A DNA stretch of 64,000 nucleotides from assembly GCF_000706625.1 (NCBI RefSeq), contig NZ_KL407334.1:666389-730388 (forward strand), read 5' to 3'. Shown here in pieces: positions 1-9,279 of this stretch. The stretch is from Bartonella koehlerae C-29. Its GTDB lineage: Bacteria; Pseudomonadota; Alphaproteobacteria; Rhizobiales; Rhizobiaceae. The stretch's first letter is position 1, and each line of letters opens with the position of its first letter. A program made the position numbers and the translations under genes. Under the pieces are notes generated by a model, which did no database searches, was not told where the DNA came from, and was given only the letters and a program-made list of their open reading frames with translations.

Positions 1-659
1 AAGAAATATTTATTTTTTTATTAAACAGTTTACTCATTTATTAAATAAAGTTATCATACCTCCCAATCCGGATAATCATAACATATTTTGGAAAAATGTA
101 GCATTTTTACAGAAAGTAAGATACATGTACACTAATTTATGGATATATTTATATTCTTCTTTATTTTCCATATTTAGTAGAAAGAAATAGATTATAGGCT
201 GCTCTTTAGCTTGGTTTTTACAGAAAAAGCAATAAATATGCTTGAGCGAATGTTCGAACTTTTTTGAGAGAACGACGTTAGCTTATTATCAGGCAAGAGA
301 TTAGAGATTGCAAACGTGTAAGTAAAAAAATCGGGAATGTTTACAATGTAAGTGTTTAGTGCCTTTTCTTCAAGGCGATGGATTTGTTTTTGTTTAATCA
401 ATCATAAACATATTGTATTGCATACGTTTAATGTGAGAAAATAGGAGTGAAAACACTTTGATTTATCGTCAATGTTTATTTGCTTCGCTGGAGAATTTTC
501 AAACTGTTCAAGTATATCTATCGTAGAATAAACTTTAAAGAGCAGTTTTTTTAATAGTGATAATGATGTAAATCTGCTGATTAACAAAAATTTCTGAGAA
601 TTGAAGTTGCCTTCTGAGGCTATGTTAATTACAAACCTCAAAAAATTCCCATATGAATT
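1..659. other. Decayed phage-derived sequence without recognisable gene
   Basis: Short reading frames on the minus strand (402-641 and 192-401) lie just downstream of exonuclease relic copy 1 and would be read in the same direction, so they may be remains of further phage genes. They carry stops and no motif I recognise. I do not support a protein here. Confidence 0.4.
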
Positions 660-1020
660 TCTGATCCTGGGTATTGAACTCCAATTAACCGGTATTTACC
701 AATAAGTTCATCAGGGTTTGCTTCGGCTATTGGCTATTGCTATTGTGGGGCGTTGAATGAATTCGCGGTCTATTACATTTACGTTATAAATGGAGCTATA
801 CTCTTGCAAGGCATTATTTTCATTCTCAATTATCTATCACATATCTTCGGTTTCATAGTGAGAATTTATTTTTCTTGTTAATTGCTCTGTAATAAGCTTT
901 ATTTGTTATTCTTCATATTTGTTTGTAGGAAATCCTTTTGCTGTTTTACTGAGTACGTTATAAATATTTATGCGATAACTTTTCCTAAGTGGGCTTGAAA
1001 TTACTCTGCTGTTCTTTGTT
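660..1020 (-). pseudogene. Lambda-exonuclease/YqaJ-type recombinase relic, copy 1
   Basis: Reading the minus strand from 1018, the translation begins QRTAE, a stop where W is expected, FQAHLGKV, then after a frame change NIYNVLSKTAKGFPTNKY, QIKLITEQLT and later YNVNVIDREFIQRPTI and PDELIGKYRLI. This follows the order of motifs in the viral YqaJ/lambda exonuclease family and matches copy 2 at 6521-7146 closely at base level. The family degrades double-stranded DNA 5' to 3' for phage recombination. Several stops and frameshifts rule out function; the catalytic EIKCP segment present in copy 2 is not visible here. Confidence 0.7.
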
Positions 1021-1159
1021 TCAGCTTATAATGCTGTTTTTTATTCTTATTGTTTTGTGCATATTGGATATCTTGAATATGAATATATTCAGCATTTTGT
1101 ATAGGAACATCTGTTTGTTTTTGCTGTGGTAAAAGAGAGTTTTTCTCGTTCTCTTTGTA

Positions 1160-1412
1160 TGTTTTTCTTTTTTCCAAATCTTCTAAAACCATTTATATTT
1201 GCCTATGAGATATTTCTGTTAGGTTTTTTATTTTTAAAAAAGAAAATATCTTTTCTTCTGCTGTTTATATTTTGTCCATTAATTTTTTAATTTGTTTAAG
1301 AATGTCATAAGAAACTATTTTATCTTGTGTGTAGTAGTTTTTTTCATTGATCTGTGTGGTTTGGCTTTCTTCATAAATGTTTGAAAATCCGAAAGCATAA
1401 AGTGCAGATTCT
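1160..1412 (-). pseudogene. Tail of probable single-strand annealing protein, copy 1
   Basis: The minus-strand translation reads ESALYAFGFSNIYEE, then ILKQIKKLMDK, a stop, TAEEKIFSFLKIKNLTEI and MVLEDLEKRK. The pattern of a short helical tail with LxxLM, TxEEK and a closing LEDLEKRK resembles the C-terminus of phage annealing recombinases (RecT/Erf/Bet types), and it lies immediately upstream of the exonuclease relic, the usual arrangement of such pairs. A related tail precedes copy 2. Family assignment is inference; the decay (two in-frame stops) is seen directly. Confidence 0.4.
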
Positions 1413-1659
1413 AGTTGTTTTATAACACAATATGTGTGCTGGATGTTTTTGCCAAGTTTCTGTTTAAGGGTGGTATTTGTTTTAAATATTCAGTGATCTC
1501 TATAGGATCTTTAATGTTTTTCAGACAGATATATAGTACATTTGATAGAAATGAGATTACCATTATTATCGAGATGATCTTGAAAGTTCATACCATCAAA
1601 TTTAAGGGGTGATTTAATGATTTAGCCGTTGATAGAAATCCAGAGATAATACTGCGGCT

Positions 1660-1918
1660 TCTTTTAGGGTGTACGTAAATTTTGAAGTGATGGATTATCG
1701 GTTTGATCTGTTTCTATTTCTGATTTTGGAAATTCCTTTTTTCTATCATCTTCTTGTTTGGTAAAAATGAAATGCACATCCTCTTTCAGGTTATGGTTCG
1801 CAATACATCATTGAAATCAAATGGTAAGATCTTGTGATGTTTATAATCGCCTATTATACAGTGTATGGGCATTGATCATTTGAACGTAACCAGTTTTGTC
1901 TTTCACTTCATTCTCCAT
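1660..1918 (-). pseudogene. AntA/AntB-type phage antirepressor relic
   Basis: From an ATG at 1918 one minus-strand frame gives MENEVKDKTGYVQMINAHTL, then TSQDLTI, a stop, FQ, a stop, CIANHNLKEDVHFIFTKQ. This follows the N-terminal DNA-binding AntA pattern (variants of INARxLH, DFTTWF, IxxxxFxExxDFI), with two tryptophan-like positions turned to stops. Such proteins relieve repressor control in phages. Three stops in about 45 codons make it a pseudogene. The remainder, to about 1660, is low-complexity decayed sequence. Confidence 0.55.
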
Positions 1919-2336
1919 TACTGTTTATAGCTTTAGTCTCATCGATTATAATGGAGGAAAGGAGGAAGCTTTTTAAAACGCTTTGAATAACTTGAATAGT
2001 TTGAAAATACATCATACAAGCATAAACAGTTTTTCTCTTCTTAAGTGCCACAATTTTATCGTCATACTATTGCTGTCTATATCATCTAAAAAAACAAATG
2101 CTATACTGCTTTTAATAAAGCTGTGGTGTAGTCTACAATATTTTCAGTCTCCTAACGGAACGTTACTAAGAAAATTTCATCAGAGTTTATAGAAATTAGT
2201 TTGCCCAAAACTGTCTTGATACTTCCTATTTACTAACGGTTAATTCTTAGGATATGAAAGTTATATTTTATTTTTTATGAAAAATATCAATAAAAAATTC
2301 ATAAAATATGAAGTTTTATGAAAGTAGAGGTTAATT

Positions 2337-2486
2337 ATGGATAAAGCAATGTTAGAAGGACTTTGCAATTATGAAGATAATAAAGTGATGGCTGCCATTA
2401 TATTTTGTCTGAAGAACGGGAATTCTCAAGAATCGTTAAAACAGCTTTTTGAATTTCAGGTTTTTCTTTATAATAAAATCAAATAA
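2337..2486 (+). CDS. Small 49-residue phage-region ORF, unknown function
   Basis: ATG at 2337 follows AGAGG at a workable distance and opens a 49-codon frame beginning MDKAMLEGLCNYED and ending NKIK. No motif is recognised. The bases just upstream resemble those upstream of the repressor relic at 2723, so it may once have been driven by a phage operator-promoter. It overlaps the 3' end of that relic by a few bases on the opposite strand. It could equally be chance sequence. Confidence 0.25.
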   Translation: MDKAMLEGLCNYEDNKVMAAIIFCLKNGNSQESLKQLFEFQVFLYNKIK

Positions 2487-2723
2487 TCTGTTCGGATTCT
2501 TTAATTTTAAAAGGGAGGATTTCACTAAAAAAATTAATAATTTCTATTAATCCACTTGTTCTTATTGAGCTTTTTATACCTGAAGCATTCAACATACTAG
2601 CAAAATAGATGGCAAAACTCCTAAATGGTTGGCTAGTTTTTTACTACCATGCTTATTTTTAGCTAATTGCTCATTAAGCCATGCCTTTAACTGATCTGAT
2701 CGCATAAAACAAGACTTTTTCAT
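2479..2723 (-). pseudogene. Phage repressor-like helix-turn-helix relic
   Basis: From an ATG at 2723 (minus) the translation reads MRSDQLKAWLNEQLAK and HGSKKLANHLGVLP, then a frameshift to MLNASGIKSS and LIEIINFFSEIL. The layout matches lambdoid/Cro-CI type repressors: a helix, then KLAxxLGV of the recognition turn, then MLNASG and a closing IxxFF helix. A frameshift between the two halves breaks the protein. The AT-rich sequence upstream (2724-2765) is where its operator would lie. Confidence 0.55.
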
Positions 2724-3095
2724 ATTAAATGAAAAATCAATAAAAAATATGAAATTTCCTCATTATGAGAAAAGAAACCTGCGTATAACAAAATATTTAG
2801 GTGGTTTTGTTAATGTTTTAAGTATTTTATAGAAATGTAAAGGTACTGTTTATCGCGTCACTTATTCTCAAAGACAAAGGTAGCGCTAACGGATATCCCC
2901 GTTGACTTATCAAATACAATTATTAAACTATGCATGTGCACATGGGATAGATTTGTGCCCTTATGATTTCTTTATCATGAATGCTTGCAGTTGTTAATGC
3001 AAGAGGGACAAGCATCCAATGTCGAAATTTGTAAAAAGTTCCAGTATTGATAGCGCATATGAAACTTTACAGCTTTAAGGAGATGATCAGGGCTG

Positions 3096-3494
3096 TAGAA
3101 AAAATGTGAATTCGTTAGCGACAATGGATGTCTATTTAATAGGCGCAGGCTTTATCACATCCGCGCACTAAGGTACTTTGATGATGTTATGGCTGGTAAT
3201 TTAGGCGGCTTTATAGAAAAAGAAGACAACTTAAATTATGAAGGTGATTTTGGGCTTGATAGCTTTGCTATGGTTTCTGGTAATGCCAAGTTTTGAAGCA
3301 TGCTACCATATGGCAACGCACGGTTTTTTGGCAATGCAGTAGTTTATGACAATGCTTTAGTTTACGGGCATGCCAAGATACGAGATCTCGCTAAGATTTA
3401 TGGCAATGCTATTGTTTGTAACTATAAAAAATTTCGCTATGACGACAAAATTCACATGAATAAAGCCCTTAAGAATGGTGACGGCAAGGCGTGA
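3096..3494 (+). pseudogene. GNA-repeat beta-helix phage protein relic
   Basis: A single frame from 3099 reads KKCEFVSDNGCLFN, LYHIRALRYFDDV and AGNLGGFIEKEDNLNYEGD, then VSGNAKF, one TGA stop at 3294, and YGNARFFGNAVVYDNALVYG. The repeated (Y/F)(G/D)NAxV(Y/F) units predict a left- or right-handed beta-helix of the sort common in Bartonella and other prophages. The original start codon appears replaced by TAG at 3096. One stop and a lost start indicate fairly recent decay. Function in phages is not known to me. Confidence 0.65.
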
Positions 3495-3756
3495 GTAGAG
3501 TTTATACCGTCGTTAGCACTGATTGAAATCAGCAGATTTTTAGAGTTTGGAGCAAACAACTAGTGTGATGGCATGAATTGTAACCGTTTGCATGGCACTG
3601 TTTTGCATCATATTAGCATAGTTTAGAAGGGAAAATAAGGATGCGAGAGTGATTTATCACGCGTGGCACATGCGGTTTATTGCTTTCTTTTTTGATGGAA
3701 TGCTAAGCCAAACAGATCGGTTATCATGACCGTCCTAAGAAATAAATGGAGATAAA

Positions 3757-4093
3757 ATGATTTTAGATAAAAATATATTACTATTGGTGTTTGTATTGGT
3801 TTTATATTTGATTGTATGTGGTGTTATACTTGATTTTGCTTTGTATTATCGCTATCACTCTTAAGAGTATAAAAAAAACTCTTCAAAATTTTATAGAAGC
3901 CATCAGATAGAAAAGGCATGAATTTTCAGTGGAGCTTGTGAGTCAAAATAATGCGCATGATCAAGAGTTTAAAGCACGTAATCAAGAAATTGAAAAACTA
4001 ACGCAAGAAATTGAACATTTTTATGGTGCTTTTAAAAGAAAAAAGTCAATAAAGTCAAAGGAGATAAATAAAGATGGGCGAGGGAAGTATTAG
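3757..4093 (+). pseudogene. Small membrane plus coiled-coil phage protein relic
   Basis: ATG at 3757 follows AATGGAGATAAA and encodes MILDKNILLLVFVLVLYL, a clear membrane segment; the frame closes at 3864. Shifting frame near 3840 continues as LCIIAITLKSIKKTLQNFIE, one stop, then KRHEFSVELVSQNNAHDQEF and a heptad-rich stretch to a stop at 4093. The whole looks like one N-terminally anchored coiled-coil protein broken by a frameshift and a stop. The topology is like inner spanins, but this is only a resemblance. Confidence 0.45.
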
Positions 4094-4435
4094 CACTGAT
4101 AAATCATGTCTTATTATCATTTGTAATATGTGGACGTTTTTTAATCTTTATTTGAATTAATAAAGGGATTATATAATCTTGGAGAACATGATTAGAAATA
4201 TGGATTGCATTGCAAAATGTTCCTAGTCATTTGAAATTATCCCAATAATTATTGTTTTGTTTCTCTATTCAACGAAAAAATCCGAGGCAAAAAATAGTTT
4301 CAAGCGTTTCTTCTCGATTATCAGATGCAGTGTGTTCAACTATAATGGTTATAGGTTTCCTGATTAGTAGTTATCCTGGATATATCTTAAAAAATAATAG
4401 AGAATGCACTGTTACCATCTATACTAAACAGATCA

Positions 4436-4459
4436 AAAAAGCCGCTTGGCTTTGGTTTT
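4436..4459 (+). terminator. Hairpin with T-rich tail in phage remnant
   Basis: The arms AAAGCC and GGCTTT enclose the loop GCTT (4438-4453), preceded by an A run and followed by GGTTTT. It looks like a factor-independent terminator, usable from either side. Confidence 0.45.
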
Positions 4460-4722
4460 AGTATGGAGTCTATTAAATCAATATGTTTCGAGTTTATTAT
4501 AGAAATTTTAACTACATCTTTATCTCTCTTAAGATCGTTAATATGGAGGGTAGAATTGAGATAGGATGCTTCAATAAATTGAAAGGAGCTGTTTTCTGCT
4601 ATATTCTATGTAATTTATTTTAATTATTTGTTTTGTAAAATTATAGAGGACTAATGCCATGTTAATTTCTGTATCATTAGGACATCTTGTATTTAGTTCA
4701 CCTCTTTCTCTATCTCTATATA

Positions 4723-5026
4723 CATTATATACTTGCAATTTTGGTTTTAAGGCTCGCATTTTTTTCCGTATACAAGATGAAGATGTGCTCTTTTGCTGAT
4801 TCCACTTGGCTTTTTAGGTGGTCTAATTGTTCTCTTACATTGCGTGACTCTTCTTTTTGGTTTTTAAATCTATCCATATTCCCAAAAATGATAGGAATAA
4901 TGCATCGCAAACAGTATCCTTGATATCGGTTTTCGAGGTTACTTTGAAGAACATGCATGCAATGATAGCTCCCAGGATTCCTGTAGTTTTGAAAGAGCAG
5001 TTAATTAACGAAATAGAGGGAGTCAA
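4723..5026 (-). pseudogene. Second membrane/coiled-coil relic in phage region
   Basis: On the minus strand an ORF from 5026 gives TGILGAIIACMFFKV and LFLSFLGIWIDLKTKKK. The next frame continues smoothly as DRFKNQKEESRNVREQLDHL and KSQVESAKEHIF. Joined, this is a membrane segment followed by a charged coiled coil, split by a frameshift near 4850. No family is recognised; it may be a lysis or structural accessory protein of the lost phage. Confidence 0.3.
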
Positions 5027-6313
5027 TTATTTTAGAGATTTGTGATCAACTTCAAGAGCTATTTGCATTGAGAGCAGGAAAAGAGGATAATTGCAAAGAC
5101 ATTTCGTATGCTGTCATGTAGTTTGAAAATAGAGTAAATTTAGATCATGAGGGAATGGCGTTGACCTATGGGATGGTTTTGAAGAATGTTTCATCATGAT
5201 CATTTATGACAACGGTTAAACGGATTTTGTGTGATGAGATAGAGGATTTATCGGATACGTTTTTTCTTAGTACGCATGAGTTCGTGAAGTTGTATCGTGA
5301 TTTAGAAAGCAATCTTTTGAGAAAAGCGAGTGTTGTTCGCAAAGCCAATTTAAATATATGTTAAAAAATGATGAAAGAAAAGACAACACAGGAAAACATT
5401 TTAACCCTTTATTTTTGTTCAAAAGTAAAAGTTTGAAAAGGTTTTAAAGGGATAGGAGGAGTAATGAAAATATTGGAGGATAGCAAAATAGTGGAATTTT
5501 CTGTTTGGTATTAGATTAGATATGTGGTCAAACGAAAAAAGCACCGTACAGAGCGATTTTATAAAGTTTATATTATAGTTGTATAATCAAAGATTTCTCT
5601 GTACGGCTAAATTTAAGGCAAATAGCCCTATTGGTAAAATTAAGAATAAAGATAAGCAAACCTTTTAAATGTCTTTTCTTAACAAAACGTGAACAAATAA
5701 TTCAAAAAAATTATTGCAACGGCTATTAGTTATCCGTCATGGGGGAAGGGTAGCAGGGTGTTTTTACAACTTGTATAAGCATGAAGATGAGATGAATGAA
5801 TATGAGGCTTTTAAAGGCGATTATACCGTGGAATGTCTGAGAAATTTAATTTTACGACTAAAGCATGAGCAAAAGTTTGTTTTTATAGCGTTATGGTATT
5901 TAAAAGTGTTGTCATTAGGAAAGATGAGCTATGAAGTTGTTGCAACTCAATATTTGAGGCAAGAGAAAAAATTCTAGTCAACGGAACCCATTGAGTTTAA
6001 AACAACTTACAAGGGAAAAGAACTTACTGAGAAAAACAAAGTCTAACAGAGAGAGATCTGTTTGATCCTAACAGAATTTTTTTCTGGATAGTAAAGAATA
6101 AAAAAGTATGGGGTACAAATATTGAAAAAATGGAAACAGAAACAGCACCTATTGGTTTTGATAACGAGTCTGTTAATTTGCATCATATGTTGCAAATACA
6201 AGATAGTCCTATAGTAGAGGTTAGCCAGTCATTCCACTAAAAACATATTTCTGTTATTTATATTTATCCCAAAACACAAAAATCACTTATCGATAGAGAT
6301 ATGTTTGAGAGGT
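5027..6313. other. Decayed coding sequence, phage-derived, unassigned
   Basis: Several short frames look coding-like but are broken. They include 5205-5363 (plus, VKRILCDEIEDLSD onward), a start with a good AGGAGG-type site at 5464 that stops after 16 codons, 5714-5977 (plus, 87 residues, HEDEMNEYEAFKGDYTVECL inside), and 6128-6238 (plus, METETAPIGFDNESVNLHHM). I recognise no family in any of them. Given their neighbours they are probably further prophage remains. Confidence 0.4.
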
Positions 6314-6470
6314 GAAGACCAAAATATTAGAAGGAACGCACTAAGCGGTATAGAGAACATCAAAAAATTAATGGAGCAAACGAGAACATAAGAGATATTT
6401 GCTTTTGCGAAAATCAAGCATCTTGAAGATTTGTTTGAAAAGAAAGAAAAAACTGTTTTGAATAGTTTTA
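6314..6470 (+). pseudogene. Tail of probable single-strand annealing protein, copy 2
   Basis: The plus frame reads IENIKKLMEQTRT, a stop, EIFAFAKIKHLEDLFEKKEK. It corresponds to the copy 1 tail at 1160-1412 (QIKKLMDK, TAEEKIFSFLKIKNLTEI) and again directly precedes an exonuclease relic. Assignment to phage annealing proteins is inferred from the pattern and position only. Confidence 0.35.
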
Positions 6471-6520
6471 AAAAAAAATACAACGTTCGCAAATGGATAA
6501 AACACCACAACAAACGGCAG

Positions 6521-7146
6521 TGTGAAATAGAACAAAGAACAGCAGAGTGATTTCAAACACGATTAAGCGAAGTCACTGCATCAAATATTTACACTGTACT
6601 CAATAAAACAGCAAAAGGAACACCTAAAAGCAAATATGTGGGGTAGAAAATTAAACTCATCACAGAGCGTTTAACAGGAGAAATAAGCCAATCTTATACA
6701 ACACCAGCTATACAATGGGGAATTGACCATGAGGATAATGTCATTGGAGAATATCTATTCATTTATAATATTAATGTCACAAAGTATGGATTTATCCAAT
6801 ACCTTACAATAGAAATGGCTGCTGCAAGTCTTGATGAGTTGGTTTGTGAGGACGGATTAGTTGAGATCAAATGTCCATAATCAACGACACATCTTCACTT
6901 TTTTGTCGATAATCAGATCAAGCTTGAATATAGCGCACAAATGCAATTTTAAATGGCTTGTACGGGATGCAAATAGTGTGATGTTATCAGTTATAACCCA
7001 TGTTTACTGATAGCAGTTCGCTCGCACATGAAAATCAAACGCGTCGACAGTGATAAGAAACAAATTGAAGAGATTAATCAAGCTGTTGAAACCTTGTTAA
7101 CAGAGATAGAACAAGACATGAAGCAGATCTTGACACAAGCTTCTTA
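6521..7146 (+). pseudogene. Lambda-exonuclease/YqaJ-type recombinase relic, copy 2
   Basis: Reading on from 6524 gives EIEQRTAE, TGA for W at 6548, FQTRLSEVTASNIYTVLNK, a stop in place of the expected residue, then KIKLITERLTGEISQSY, AIQWGIDHEDNVIGEYLF, ASLDELVCEDGLVEIKCP, a stop, and later SAQMQF and MACTGCK. WGIDHE, the DG(L)VEIKCP active-site strand and the QMQ..MACTG segment are hallmarks of the viral YqaJ recombinase/lambda exonuclease family, a 5'-3' double-strand exonuclease. The C-terminal coiled segment VDSDKKQIEEINQAVETL is also present, ending in TAA at 7144. At least four stops make it inactive. Confidence 0.8.
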
Positions 7147-7219
7147 ACCTTATGAGGGTTCTCTCTCCTCCCAGCACCCCCATCCATTTACATAACATAA
7201 AAAATAGAAAGGTAATGAG

Positions 7220-7419
7220 ATGATATTTGATGATGACGATAGATATGTAACGACTTGTGAGTGTGTAAAGCTTTTTAGTGTGTCCACAACAACGATTCGT
7301 AATTGGGTGCTTCAAGGGGTATTTTTAAAGTCATATAAGCTAGGGAGCGCAGTGAGGTGGAGAAAGAAATCTTAGCATTTACTCTAGAGAAAAATACCGA
7401 GCGAATAAGAACAAATTAG
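7220..7419 (+). pseudogene. AlpA/excisionase-like phage regulator, frameshifted
   Basis: ATG at 7220 preceded by AAAGGTAATG opens MIFDDDDRYVTTCECVKLF, SVSTTTIRNWVLQGVF and KLGSAVRWRKK, then stops at 7375. A MerR-like winged helix with TTTIRNWV followed by AVRWR is typical of AlpA/excisionase-like prophage regulators. Shifting frame at the AAAGAAAT stretch continues with EILAFTLEKNTERIRTN to a stop at 7419, the expected short tail. The first 51 residues contain the whole DNA-binding fold and could still be made. Its position next to the tRNA fits an int/xis end of a prophage. Confidence 0.6.
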
Positions 7420-7445
7420 GTAAAATTGTATAAATTGCGAAGGGT

Positions 7446-7462
7446 GGACCAAAAGGTGGTCC
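7446..7462. repeat. Perfect 6-bp inverted repeat beside the tRNA integration site
   Basis: GGACCA at 7446-7451 and TGGTCC at 7457-7462 flank the loop AAAGG. It lies between the excisionase-like relic and tRNA-Phe, in the position of arm sites or of a terminator for the tRNA transcript. Purpose not known. Confidence 0.4.
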
Positions 7463-7520
7463 GAAAATTGCTAATCAAAGAAACTGTATATTTCAATATG
7501 TTAAATGCAAAAAAAAACGG

Positions 7521-7593
<73 letters not shown>

Positions 7594-7981
7594 ACGTTTC
7601 ACAAAATACGTGAACGTGTGCGGTTATAACATTAAAATTTTCTCTGTCCAGCTATCAAAAGAAAAATAATTGATTTTTTATAATTTTATTTCCAATTATA
7701 GTTGCTCTTGCCATAAAGTAAACTTGATAGGTATAGTGTGATACGTTAATGTTTTGCTATCAAGATACTGTCTTGTTGTGGTGAGACACGATGAACTTTT
7801 TGAAAGAAACAATTTAGGGGGATGATTAAGAGAAATATTTTTCACAAGGTTTCTGTTTAGCTTAAACTTACGAAGTAAATAGAGACTATTTTTGATATTT
7901 ATCTAAAGAGGCTATAGGCACGGCCTTTGATAGTAATTGTTTTTCTTTAAAGAAAGGCAAGTCATCTAAAAGGGGAGAATA
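7594..7981 (+). promoter_or_regulatory. serC leader region
   Basis: No gene is seen. The last 80 bases before serC contain AGGC...GCCT and the palindrome TTTCTTTAAAGAAA, then AAAGGGGAGA as ribosome binding site. Alphaproteobacteria often carry the serC RNA motif in this position; the short GC-rich hairpin here could be a version of it, but I cannot match the consensus by eye. Confidence 0.25.
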
Positions 7982-9145
7982 ATGATAATATTAAAAAAAC
8001 CAACTTGTCGTCCCAATAATCCTAATTTTTCTTCCGGTCCTTGTAGCAAGCGACCTGGCTGGACTCTTGAAGTTCTTAAAAAGGCGTTAGTTGGGCGTTC
8101 GCATCGATCGAGAGAAGCAGAATTAAGACTTGCTGAAGTCATAGATTTAACGCGTGAGATTCTTAAAGTGCCTTCTGATTATCGTATAGGGATTGTTCCT
8201 GCTTCAGATACCGGTGCTGTTGAGATATCTCTATGGTCTTTATTAGGTGAGCGTGGCGTTGATATGGCGGCATGGGAAAGCTTTGGTTTTAAGTGGATTA
8301 CAGATGTAGTTGAGAAATTAAAGCTTTCTGATGTGCGTCGTTTTGAAGCCCCTTATGGAGAATTGCCGGATTTAACACAAATGGATTTTGATCGTGATGT
8401 TGTTTTTACATGGAATGGGACGACTGCTGGTGTGCGTATTCCTAACGCAGATTTTATTCCAGAGAGGCGAGCAGGATTGACAATTTGTGATGCAACATCA
8501 GCAGCTTTTGCGCAAAATCTTGATTTTTCAAAATTAGATGTTGTTACTTTTTCATGGCAAAAAGTTTTGGGAGGTGAAGCTGCACACGGTATGTTGATTT
8601 TAAGCCCTCGTGCTGTTGAGCGGCTTGAAAATTATGTTCCAGTTTGGCCTATACCGCAAATTTTCTGTCTAACAAAGGATGGAAAATTAAACGAAAATAT
8701 TTTTAAGGGGGTAACTATTAATACACCCTCTTTGTTATGTATTGAAGATTTTCTTGATGCACTGAAGTGGGCAAAGGCACAGGGTGGTTTGCACGCATTA
8801 ATGGCGCGAGTTGAGAAAAATTTTGCGGTACTTGATGCTTTTGTTCGCAAAACACCGTGGTTAGAATATTTGGCAAAAGATCCTCAAGTGCGTTCTAATA
8901 CATCTGTTTGTTTAGATATTGTTGATCCAGTAGTTACGGCTTTAGATATTGAAAAGCGGATATCTTTTATAAAAGCGATTGTAAGTCGTCTTGATGAGGA
9001 AAGGGCTGCTTATGATATTGGTTCGTATAGAGATGCACCTCCAGGCCTTCGGATTTGGACAGGTATAACAATTGAGGCTTCCGATCTTGAGATTTTAACA
9101 CCATGGCTTGAATGGGCATTTCAGGTCGAAAAAGCTCAACTTTAA
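7982..9145 (+). CDS. serC: Phosphoserine aminotransferase
   Basis: SerC converts 3-phosphohydroxypyruvate and glutamate to phosphoserine and 2-oxoglutarate in serine synthesis; a related step serves vitamin B6 formation. The 387-residue protein has the alphaproteobacterial SerC form: N-terminal NPNFSSGPCSKRPGW, the TWNGTTAGVRIP segment near 143-154, and the PLP lysine K194 in SWQKVLGGEAAHG. The start ATG at 7982 follows a strong AGGGGAGA site. In many relatives serA follows; here only a probable fragment of it remains at 9205, so phosphohydroxypyruvate supply may depend on another gene or the enzyme may mainly serve B6 synthesis. Confidence 0.96.
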   Translation: MIILKKPTCRPNNPNFSSGPCSKRPGWTLEVLKKALVGRSHRSREAELRLAEVIDLTREILKVPSDYRIGIVPASDTGAVEISLWSLLGERGVDMAAWESFGFKWITDVVEKLKLSDVRRFEAPYGELPDLTQMDFDRDVVFTWNGTTAGVRIPNADFIPERRAGLTICDATSAAFAQNLDFSKLDVVTFSWQKVLGGEAAHGMLILSPRAVERLENYVPVWPIPQIFCLTKDGKLNENIFKGVTINTPSLLCIEDFLDALKWAKAQGGLHALMARVEKNFAVLDAFVRKTPWLEYLAKDPQVRSNTSVCLDIVDPVVTALDIEKRISFIKAIVSRLDEERAAYDIGSYRDAPPGLRIWTGITIEASDLEILTPWLEWAFQVEKAQL

Positions 9146-9204
9146 GAAGTTGTAAGTGATTTTTATAACGCGGTTTTTTCTGAAAAAGAATATGGGAGAT
9201 TATG

Positions 9205-9279
9205 ATGCTCTTCTGTATCTTTGTATCAGACAAATGGTTTTCAAATATCGCACAAATCGTAAAAAGATTACGTAGGTAG
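9205..9279 (+). pseudogene. serA: Possible 5' relic of serA
   Basis: ATG at 9205 preceded by GGGAG opens a 24-codon frame MLFCIFVSDKWFSNIAQIVK. Phosphoglycerate dehydrogenases of Rhizobiales typically begin with RVLVSDxLSxxAVQIF, and serA usually follows serC, so VSDK and AQI at matching spacing suggest a fossil. The rest of the gene (over 500 codons) is missing before purA. The match is short and the call is inference. Confidence 0.35.

Larger units (their letters stand above)
1..7420. mobile_element. Degraded prophage remnant(s) next to tRNA-Phe
   Basis: This stretch has no long intact gene, but conceptual translation shows many decayed phage-type genes on both strands: two exonuclease relics, antirepressor, repressor, GNA-repeat protein and an AlpA-like regulator. 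It ends about 100 bases from the 3' end of a tRNA-Phe gene, the usual side for tyrosine-integrase insertion. No intact integrase, terminase or structural gene is visible. The left boundary lies before the window or cannot be seen. Opposite orientation of the two exonuclease relics suggests either two prophages or an internal inversion. Confidence 0.8.

Noticed and set aside
7900-7981. Definite serC riboswitch-like RNA
   Set aside because: The hairpins are weak and I could not match the known motif by eye; kept only as a possible leader feature.
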